19,444 bases of DNA. It comes from Acidobacteriota bacterium (lineage in GTDB: Bacteria; Acidobacteriota; HRBIN11). The notes beneath the pieces were generated by a model that saw only the letters and a program-made list of their open reading frames with translations, made no database searches and was not told the DNA's origin. Numbering within the stretch: position 1 is the stretch's first letter; each line of letters opens with the position of its first letter. Positions 14,501-19,444 of this stretch are shown here, piece by piece. Made by a program: the position numbers and the translations under genes. The stretch covers positions 1 through 19,444 of the forward strand of contig JAUQPV010000019.1 in assembly GCA_030550225.1 (NCBI GenBank). Direction: 5' to 3'.

Positions 14501-15496
14501 CCGCCCCAGGACCCGAAGCCGCACGCCCGCCTCCCGGAAGAGGGCGACGACGGCCGACTCCAGGGGGTACGGGCTTTCGTAGACGACCTCCGCGATCCCG
14601 GCGTTGATGATCATCTTGGCACACGTGATGCACGGGGAAAGGGTACAGTAAAGCGTGGCGTCCCGCAACGAAATCCCGTGGTAGGCCGCCTGGGTAATGG
14701 CGTTCTCCTCGGCGTGGGAACACAGGCACACGTCAAGCTGGGTCCCGCTCTGGCCCAGGGCCCGACAGCGGGCACAGCCGCCCTCGTTGCAGTTGCGGAC
14801 CCCCCGGGGCGTGCCGTTGTAGCCCGTCGAGATAATCCGCCGGTCCTTGACGACGATGGCCGCCACCTTTCGCTTCAGACAGTTACTCCGGAGAGCCACG
14901 ACCTTGGCGATTTGCATGAAGTACTCGTCCCAGTCAGGTCGCGTCTGGCGCAGGAAGAAAGGGAGGAGGACCGCCCGGAGACGCTCGTAGAGGACCTCGA
15001 TCGTGTCGTCATTCTCGACGACCACGTCGGCCATCGCCTCGCAGGCCGGAATCTGCTGGGCCAGGGGGTCAGGGTTGGCGACCTCTGCCTGCTCGATCCG
15101 CTCGAACTCCTCCCATGTCTGGGGGTCGTTCTCCCGGCCCCGCCGGCGAAGCCGCTCAAATCGGACTTCCGGCCGGGCGACGACGGCGACGAGGAGAAAG
15201 TCGGGTCGGCTCCGCAGGACCTCGACCTCCCGGGGATGGCGGATGGAATCGATCACATAATTCTTCTCGGGGTCCATCCGCCGGAGGACCCGCTCGGCCA
15301 AGATACCTGGCCCCAGACGGCGGCGGAACTCGACACCGTAACGGATGAGGTTCTCCCGCGTGATAGGAATGCCGTGCTCCCGGAGGAGCGACCGGAGTTC
15401 GTCCGAAAGGGACAGGTAGACGAACCCGATCTGCTCCAGCCAAGCGGCGACGGTTCCCTTCCCGGCGGCGTTACGTCCCGTGAGGCCGATGATCAT
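14480..15496 (-). CDS. P-loop kinase-like / deoxycytidylate deaminase fusion protein
   Basis: The 338-residue product fuses two domains. Residues 1-175 are a P-loop NTPase resembling small nucleotide or dephospho-CoA kinases: Walker A GLTGRNAAGKGT (4-15, K13), then VIDSIRHPREVEVL and the ADVVVENDD region. Residues about 185-330 are a zinc dCMP deaminase: RPDWDEYFMQIA, STGYNGTPRG, the active-site HAEEN (H261, E263) and SPCITC (C289, C292), plus an extra Cys cluster (C236, C241, C244, C257, C259) that may bind a second zinc. The deaminase would convert dCMP to dUMP for dTTP synthesis. The layout recalls yeast Dcd1 and the antiphage AvcD/DcdV proteins, though it is shorter than the latter. Start ATG 15496 is chosen because conserved sequence begins there; no clear ribosome binding site is visible. 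The last codons come from repeat B. Confidence 0.9.
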   Translation of the reverse strand: MIIGLTGRNAAGKGTVAAWLEQIGFVYLSLSDELRSLLREHGIPITRENLIRYGVEFRRRLGPGILAERVLRRMDPEKNYVIDSIRHPREVEVLRSRPDFLLVAVVARPEVRFERLRRRGRENDPQTWEEFERIEQAEVANPDPLAQQIPACEAMADVVVENDDTIEVLYERLRAVLLPFFLRQTRPDWDEYFMQIAKVVALRSNCLKRKVAAIVVKDRRIISTGYNGTPRGVRNCNEGGCARCRALGQSGTQLDVCLCSHAEENAITQAAYHGISLRDATLYCTLSPCITCAKMIINAGIAEVVYESPYPLESAVVALFREAGVRLRVLGREGMRNG

Positions 15497-15540
15497 AAGT
15501 GGGCCATCAGGCAGTACGGCGGTCCTGAGTAGATAGGCAG

Positions 15541-15640
15541 GTCGGCAGATGGGCCGTCGGCAGGTCGACAGACCGCCTGAAATCCCCCGACCATCGGCGG
15601 TCATGTCGGTGTCGACCTCTACTCCGTCACTTCGTCACTT
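15541..15640. repeat. Intergenic word repeats C in the gap upstream of the deaminase gene
   Basis: In the 200-nt gap 15497-15696, gtcggcag occurs at 15541-15548 and 15556-15563. aggtcgac (15562-15569) is inverted at 15611-15618. cgtcactt is perfectly tandem at 15625-15632 and 15633-15640 and is followed by TTT on the plus strand. The pattern is less regular than elements A and B. No gene, clear promoter or terminator was found in this gap. Confidence 0.6.
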
Positions 15641-15696
15641 TTTGATCGATGAGCCCAGTCGCCTACATCCCGCATCCCGAACGACCGTTGCCCTGC

Positions 15697-16785
15697 TCAT
15701 CCCTCCGAGACAGGCCATCGGTCGATACCCAGCAGGGAGGGGTCGCCGTCGGCCAGCACACGAACGAGCTCTTCGTAAAAGTAGTCCCGCTGGGAGACGA
15801 CCGACTGGGGGAACCGCTCGAGGTAGACCTTCCGGCTCCGCTCGATGTCCTCCCGCAGGCGTTCGTAGAGGTCCCGATACTGACGGCCCATGACGACTTG
15901 CTGTTCGTTGTACATCTTGATTTCCTGGACAAGCAGACGGGCGAAGCGTTGCGCCTCTTCGTGGAGTCGCCTTTCCTCCGGGGCGACCTCGGGCGGGGCC
16001 GGGGCCGGCGGCTCGGCGGCCCGGGCCTTACGGGTCTGGATCCACTTCAACCGGGAAGGCATCGTCTCGACGGCCATGGCGGCGTGCCGGACGAGGATCT
16101 CGACGGCCATCGGTTCCTCCGGCTTCCAGGGGCCTGACCGACGGTCTGCATAGAGGAGACCGACCGGCTTGCCTTTCACGAGGATCGGGAATAGGGCAAA
16201 GACCTCGGGAAGGTACCCGGCCATTTCCTGTAAGATGGCCTGATCGGCGGGCCCAAAGGGCGGCGTCGCCACCTGGGTCGTCTGCGACTCATAGCACCGG
16301 GCCCAGGCACTGGGTGTATCCAGGGGGACGGAAAAGTTCCGAAACCGTTCCCCGTCCGCCCCGACCCCCTGCAGGCGAAGCCCCTGCCAGCCGACCAAGG
16401 CGTTCCCTCGAACGACGAAGACGGCGATCCCGTCGCAAAAACCCGAGACACCCTGCAAGAGGGCCTGCAGCAGGGCCCCCTGCGTCTCGGCCATGTCGAT
16501 GGCGTCCACGGCCTCCATCAAAGCCGGTAGGGGAGACGGCGGGGGCGGCGGGAGAAGCTCGACGACCTGCGCCGCCCAGTCGGCGACAGGCTGGTCGATG
16601 TTCGGGACGGACCAACCGTGAACCGTCTCTTCCAGTTGAATCAGGGACTGCTCGAGGGCCTGGAAGACCTGACGCAGGCGTTGAAGGGCTTCACCGACCC
16701 GATCCTGTTGCTGACGGCCCGTCTCCTGAAGCAGGCTGGCGACCCGTTCCGCTAAAAAGCCCCGGATTTCGTCGATAAGTTCCAT
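15697..16785 (-). CDS. GAF-domain protein with N-terminal coiled coil and C-terminal helical module
   Basis: The 362-residue cytoplasmic-looking protein has an N-terminal helical, probably coiled-coil segment (about 1-60, Glu/Gln/Leu-rich), a proline run at 79-86, a GAF-like domain (about 88-240; GFCDGIAVFVVRGNALVGWQ, then FPILVKGKPVGLLYADRR), a Pro/Ala linker (255-270) and a C-terminal module (about 276-345; EEAQRFARLLVQEI, DLYERLREDIERSR, DYFYEELVRVLADGD). That module is shared with the zinc-ribbon pseudo-receiver protein at 6524-7435. GAF domains bind small ligands or mediate dimerisation; no enzymatic output domain is present. GGGAGG 6 nt before ATG 16785 supports the start. It begins the minus-strand series and is divergent from the SBP56 gene. 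Proposed role: input or adaptor protein of the chemosensory network; this is inference. Confidence 0.83.
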   Translation of the reverse strand: MELIDEIRGFLAERVASLLQETGRQQQDRVGEALQRLRQVFQALEQSLIQLEETVHGWSVPNIDQPVADWAAQVVELLPPPPPSPLPALMEAVDAIDMAETQGALLQALLQGVSGFCDGIAVFVVRGNALVGWQGLRLQGVGADGERFRNFSVPLDTPSAWARCYESQTTQVATPPFGPADQAILQEMAGYLPEVFALFPILVKGKPVGLLYADRRSGPWKPEEPMAVEILVRHAAMAVETMPSRLKWIQTRKARAAEPPAPAPPEVAPEERRLHEEAQRFARLLVQEIKMYNEQQVVMGRQYRDLYERLREDIERSRKVYLERFPQSVVSQRDYFYEELVRVLADGDPSLLGIDRWPVSEG

Positions 16786-16791
16786 GGGATG

Positions 16792-16797
16792 CCTCCC
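16792..16797 (-). promoter_or_regulatory. Shine-Dalgarno site of the GAF protein gene
   Basis: On the minus strand GGGAGG lies 6 nt before the ATG at 16785, ideal spacing, and it fixes this start. Confidence 0.7.
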
Positions 16798-16820
16798 GAG
16801 AGTACCGAGATTTCTGTCCT

Positions 16821-16849
16821 ATTGTCCCGTATATCCCCCGGGGATGCAA
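16821..16849 (-). promoter_or_regulatory. Possible sigma70-like promoter of the GAF protein gene
   Basis: On the minus strand TTGCAT (16844-16849) and GACAAT (16821-16826) are separated by 17 nt. The -35 element matches TTGACA at four positions and the -10 matches TATAAT at four. The leader to the ATG would be about 30 nt and contains the ribosome binding site. The -35 hexamer lies within one arm of repeat D. Confidence 0.35.
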
Positions 16850-17051
16850 GATGGGTCCCAGGCAAGGACCCCAGAGACTCCAGACCACGGACCCCAAACC
16901 TGCCTCGGGCGACTGGATGGCCTCGTCCTGAGACTCTATAGGTCTGGAGGTCTGTGGTCGGTCTCCATATCTTGCATCCTGCCTCTTGTATCCTACCCCC
17001 ATCGACATCTTGCATCCTGCATCCTGCCTCTTGTATACTACCCCCATCGAC
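16842..17051. repeat. Intergenic repeat region D between divergent genes (atcttgcatcc words, tandem 38/45-bp duplication)
   Basis: ggatgcaagat (16842-16852) is exactly inverted as atcttgcatcc at 16969-16979 and again at 17007-17017. A 38-bp unit (16969-17006) is followed directly by a 45-bp copy (17007-17051) that differs by a 7-bp internal duplication (atcctgc) and one C-to-A change. Between the arms, ctccagacc (16878-16886) is inverted at 16941-16949, and gagactc occurs at 16874-16880 and 16930-16936. This occupies most of the 283-nt gap 16786-17068, which otherwise holds only the two putative promoters and ribosome binding sites. Confidence 0.85.
17010..17039 (+). promoter_or_regulatory. 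Putative sigma70-like promoter of the SBP56 gene
   Basis: TTGCAT (17010-17015) and TATACT (17034-17039) are separated by 18 nt. The -10 matches the consensus at five of six positions and the -35 at four. A start site about 7 nt downstream would give a leader of roughly 22 nt that contains the ribosome binding site GGGAGG at 17057-17062 before ATG 17069. The promoter lies wholly in the second copy of the tandem duplication. Confidence 0.5.
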
Positions 17052-17056
17052 TGTCA

Positions 17057-17062
17057 GGGAGG
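17057..17062 (+). promoter_or_regulatory. Shine-Dalgarno site of the SBP56 gene
   Basis: GGGAGG lies 6 nt before ATG 17069 and decides this start over the longer open frame, whose extra residues are encoded by repeat region D. Confidence 0.75.
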
Positions 17063-17068
17063 CTTACC

Positions 17069-18463
17069 ATGGTCGTCTGGCGTCCGGACCCCACGTTTTA
17101 TCCGTCTCCCCGATTGGCCATGCAGGCCCCGCCGGAACGGCTGGCCTACGTGGCGACCATTAATCCTAATGGCGACGGCCGGCCTGACGCCATGGCCGTC
17201 GTGGACGTCGACCCCCGTTCGCCTACGTATGGTCAAGTCGTCGGTCGGACCGAGCTCCCCTATCCCGGCGACGAGCTCCACCACTTCGGCTGGAACGCTT
17301 GCAGTTCGGCCCTATGTCCCTATGCGCCCCATCCCCACGTCGAGCGCCGGTATCTGGTCGTCCCCGGTCTGCGGTCATCTCGGATTTACATCATGGACAC
17401 AAAGTTGGACCCTCGTAACCCTCGCATCGTGAAGGTCATCGAGCCGCAGGAGGTCGCCCAGCGGGCCGGCTACTCTCGGCCTCACACGGTCCACTGCGGC
17501 CCGGATGGGATCTACTTAAGCGCCCTGGGCAACCCCGAGGGCGACGGCCCGGGCGGTATCTTCATCCTCGACCACGATACCTTTGAGGTCCTGGGCCGCT
17601 GGGAAGTCGACCGGGGGCCTCAATTCCTGGCCTACGACTTCTGGTGGCACCTGGGCTACGACGTGATGATCACCAGCGAGTGGGGCACGCCCCGGATGGT
17701 CGAAAACGGCGTCGACCTGGACGCCCTCTTGAACAGCCGTTACGGTCATCACATCCACGTCTGGGACCTTCGGCGCCGTCGGCACGTGCAGGCCCTCGAC
17801 CTCGGCCCCGAGCACCAGATGGTCCTCGAACTTCGGCCGGCCCATGACCCGACGCGGGCGTATGGCTTCGCGGGCGTCGTCCTCTCGTTGAAGGACCTGT
17901 CGGCTTCCATCTGGTTGTGGCACCGGACGAACGGCACCTGGAACGTCCAGAAGGTCATCGAAATCCCGGCCGAGCCGGCGGACCCGGACCGGCTCCCGCC
18001 GGCCTTGAAGGACTTTAAGGCCGTCCCGCCCCTCGTGACGGACATCGCCCTCTCCCTCGACGACCGCTTCCTGTACGTCTCTTGCTGGGGCACGGGCGAG
18101 CTCCGGCAGTATGACGTCTCGGACCCCTTCCGTCCGAAGCTGACAGGGACCGTCCAGCTCGGCGGGATCGTCCGACGGGCCCCCCACCCCAAGGCCCCGA
18201 AGCGGCCCCTCAACGGCGGGCCCCAGATGGTCGAAGTCAGCCGAGACGGCCGCCGGGTGTACGTGACGAATTCCCTGTACATCCCATGGGACCCCATCTT
18301 TTATCCCGACGGCATCCGGGGCTGGATGGTCAAGCTCCACGCCGACCCCCAGGGCGGTCTCACGGTGGACCGGGACTTCTTCGTCGAGTTCGGTGACTAT
18401 CGACCCCACCAGGTCCGTCTGGAAGGCGGAGACGCCTCGTCCGACTCGTACTGCTATCCGTAG
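17069..18463 (+). CDS. Selenium-binding protein 56 family / methanethiol oxidase
   Basis: The 464-residue product covers the full length of the SBP56 family (about 460-470), whose members oxidise methanethiol to formaldehyde, H2S and H2O2. Family motifs are GDELHHFGWNACSS with the conserved cysteine C78 and H71/H72, YLVVPGLRSSRIYIMD, RPHTVHC, ITSEWGTP, YGHHIHVWDL, GPEHQMVLELRPAHDP, DDRFLYVSCWGTGELRQYD and GGPQMVEVSRDGRRVYVTN. The many histidines are in keeping with the copper site reported for bacterial methanethiol oxidase. No signal peptide is seen from ATG 17069, whereas some bacterial MtoX proteins are periplasmic, so location and substrate are uncertain. The start is set by GGGAGG at 17057-17062. 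The neighbouring MauG- and SCO1-type genes known from some mtoX operons are absent; the partner here is a membrane protein 15 nt downstream. Confidence 0.93.
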   Translation: MVVWRPDPTFYPSPRLAMQAPPERLAYVATINPNGDGRPDAMAVVDVDPRSPTYGQVVGRTELPYPGDELHHFGWNACSSALCPYAPHPHVERRYLVVPGLRSSRIYIMDTKLDPRNPRIVKVIEPQEVAQRAGYSRPHTVHCGPDGIYLSALGNPEGDGPGGIFILDHDTFEVLGRWEVDRGPQFLAYDFWWHLGYDVMITSEWGTPRMVENGVDLDALLNSRYGHHIHVWDLRRRRHVQALDLGPEHQMVLELRPAHDPTRAYGFAGVVLSLKDLSASIWLWHRTNGTWNVQKVIEIPAEPADPDRLPPALKDFKAVPPLVTDIALSLDDRFLYVSCWGTGELRQYDVSDPFRPKLTGTVQLGGIVRRAPHPKAPKRPLNGGPQMVEVSRDGRRVYVTNSLYIPWDPIFYPDGIRGWMVKLHADPQGGLTVDRDFFVEFGDYRPHQVRLEGGDASSDSYCYP

Positions 18464-18478
18464 GGCCAGGCAGGGGCC

Positions 18479-19120
18479 ATGACGGAAGGCCTCGGGTTCT
18501 GGCTGGCCCTGGCCCTGCTGGGGGCCTATCACGGCGTCAATCCGGCGATGGGCTGGCTCTTTGCCGTGGCCCTGGGGCTTCAGGAGCGAAGCCGTCGGGC
18601 CGTCCTGGGGGCCCTGGTCCCGATCGCTGTCGGGCACTTCACCTCCATCGGCCTCGTGGCGGCCGTCCTACTGGGCCTCCAGCTCCGTCTGCCCCAGGGC
18701 CTCCTGCGGGGCCTGGCGGCGGCCGTCTTGATCGCCTTTGGACTGTACCGCATCGTCCGGGCTCGACATCCCCGCTGGGTCGGCCTGCGGGTCGGCTTTC
18801 GGGACCTCGTCCTGTGGTCCTTCCTGATGGCGACGGGTCACGGGGCAGGCCTCATGTTGGTGCCGGTCCTGCTGGGGGCTTCTCCAACCGGGGCAGGTCA
18901 TCACCATGGACCGACGGCGGCGACCCTCGGGACAACGGGCCTGGCGGCCGTCGCCTGGCACACGGTCGTCTACCTGCTGGTGATGGTCCTGGTCGCCCTC
19001 GTCGTTTATGAGAAGGTCGGCCTGGCCGTCCTGCGACGGGCCTGGTTCAATGTGGACGTCCTGTGGGCCGTCGCCCTGATCGCCGCCGGCCTGTGGGTCT
19101 CGCTGGCCTTTCTCGGGTAG
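18479..19120 (+). CDS. Polytopic membrane protein with transmembrane histidines, possible metal or small-molecule transporter
   Basis: The 213-residue product is strongly hydrophobic with about six predicted membrane helices (roughly 5-33, 42-67, 76-93, 108-134, 150-176, 192-212). Histidines lie in or near helices: H18 in GAYHGVNPAMGW, H53 in AVGHFTS, H121 in ATGHGAG and H161 in AVAWHTVVY. A short His cluster (H141-H143) sits in a loop. This pattern of helix-embedded HG/GH motifs plus a His-rich loop recalls NicO/RcnA-type metal transporters, but the classic HX4DH motif is missing, so I do not assign a family. It begins 15 nt after the SBP56 stop and is very likely co-transcribed. It may supply or export a metal or product linked to that enzyme; this is inference. 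Confidence 0.75.
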   Translation: MTEGLGFWLALALLGAYHGVNPAMGWLFAVALGLQERSRRAVLGALVPIAVGHFTSIGLVAAVLLGLQLRLPQGLLRGLAAAVLIAFGLYRIVRARHPRWVGLRVGFRDLVLWSFLMATGHGAGLMLVPVLLGASPTGAGHHHGPTAATLGTTGLAAVAWHTVVYLLVMVLVALVVYEKVGLAVLRRAWFNVDVLWAVALIAAGLWVSLAFLG

Positions 19121-19139
19121 GCCTCCGGTAGACGAGGCC
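19120..19139 (+). terminator. Hairpin at the end of the SBP56/membrane protein operon
   Basis: GGCCTC (19120-19125) pairs perfectly with GAGGCC (19134-19139) around an 8-nt loop, overlapping the last base of the TAG stop. C-rich sequence rather than a T-run follows, so termination may be weak or Rho-dependent. Confidence 0.35.
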
Positions 19140-19444
19140 CCCCGTGCTGGATCAGGAGACAAGAGATGAAATAACCCCGAGCCCTACCCGGCTCCTTCGG
19201 GACGCCGGGCGTCGCCCCGACGGCCTTCACCCTGGCGCCGCCGAAACGCGCCCATCGGGGATGCAAAAACGGAGGGTTGAGATACGATAATCACAGAGTA
19301 GTTCACCTCGACGCGGTCGGCGTGGCGTGTCGCAGGGAGGACCCCTGGAAGGGCCCGATTGGAACGGGCTTCGTGACGACGAGATAACGTGACGAAAGTA
19401 GCTCGCGGCTCATGGGGCCATGATCCCACGTAGGTTGTCCATGC
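19140..19444. other. Right-end region without a convincing gene
   Basis: No frame here shows recognisable protein sequence or a start with a good ribosome binding site; the 81-residue minus-strand frame at 19184-19429 looks spurious. Small hairpins are possible: GAGCC-CTACC-GGCTC near 19178-19193; CGACGCG with CGTGTCG near 19310-19333 (one G-U pair); and GCCCG with CGGGC at about 19353-19369. cgtgacga occurs at about 19372-19379 and again at about 19388-19395, recalling the word repeats of other gaps. I recognise no known riboswitch or RNA family. The sequence may be the leader of a gene beyond the edge. Confidence 0.4.

Noticed and set aside
15497..15696. AvcI-type regulatory RNA upstream of the deaminase fusion
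   Set aside because: The gap holds only short word repeats; I see no structure that I can tie to AvcI.
16969..17051. CRISPR-like array
   Set aside because: There are only two adjacent copies without spacers and no cas genes; it is a simple tandem duplication.
16784..17068. A 95-residue N-terminal extension of the SBP56 protein
   Set aside because: It is encoded by repeat region D and the promoter area, has repeated CILP-type peptides from the DNA repeats, and the family starts near ATG 17069 with a strong ribosome binding site.
19184..19429. Small minus-strand gene of 81 residues
   Set aside because: There is no ribosome binding site, no recognisable motif, and the composition is like that of the shadow frames.

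Overview
The window is a GC-rich bacterial chromosome segment with tightly packed genes, strong G/C preference at third codon positions and heavy use of CGG for arginine. No rRNA, tRNA, transposase or phage gene was seen. The combination of a DUF4388 protein, a GAF protein with a distinctive C-terminal helical module, an ExeA-type ATPase and an SBP56 protein reminds me of Acidobacteriota or deltaproteobacterial-type genomes, possibly a thermophile. That assignment is impressionistic and unverified.

Layout. (1) 2-2061, plus strand: the end of a respiratory complex I locus (nuoN, cut at its 5' end) followed by an exported cyclophilin peptidyl-prolyl isomerase. (2) 2131-16785, minus strand, convergent with region 1: a long gene series. 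In transcription order it is GAF/coiled-coil protein, P-loop/dCMP deaminase fusion, argF, ribH, nusB, DUF4388-GAF protein, cheY, cheA, ExeA-type ATPase, zinc-ribbon pseudo-receiver protein, HEAT-repeat protein, cheR, cheB. From argF to the ATPase the genes touch or overlap (three ATGA junctions, a 14-nt gap, a 19-nt overlap and a 4-nt gap), so arginine, riboflavin and antitermination genes appear translationally coupled to a chemosensory core. (3) 17069-19120, plus strand, divergent from region 2: a selenium-binding protein 56 / methanethiol oxidase family gene and a histidine-containing membrane protein 15 nt downstream. (4) 19121-19444: no convincing gene.

How the genes may work together. 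CheA (Hpt, dimerisation, kinase and CheW-like domains), CheY, CheR and CheB form a near-complete chemosensory pathway, but no methyl-accepting receptor and no separate CheW lie in the window. The pathway is interleaved with unusual accessory proteins: a DUF4388 protein with a receiver-like centre and GAF-like end, an AAA ATPase of the ExeA type (secretion/pilus-associated family), a zinc-ribbon protein whose receiver domain lacks the phosphorylatable aspartate, and a 732-residue HEAT-repeat protein. The order DUF4388-cheY-cheA resembles the PatA/PixG-CheY-CheA logic of type IV pilus chemosensory systems, so surface motility or secretion control is a reasonable inference, not a demonstrated role. 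The pseudo-receiver protein and the GAF protein about 8 kb away share a C-terminal module (20 identities over 69 ungapped residues), which suggests they belong to the same network.

Non-coding structure. Several gaps carry low-complexity 'word' repeats with exact 11-bp inverted copies. The words differ from gap to gap (ggattgcgaat, aatgaggaatg, ggatgcaagat) but the layout is similar. One copy supplies the last codons and stop of the deaminase gene. A tandem-duplicated copy upstream of the SBP56 gene appears to have created a sigma70-like promoter (TTGCAT-N18-TATACT).
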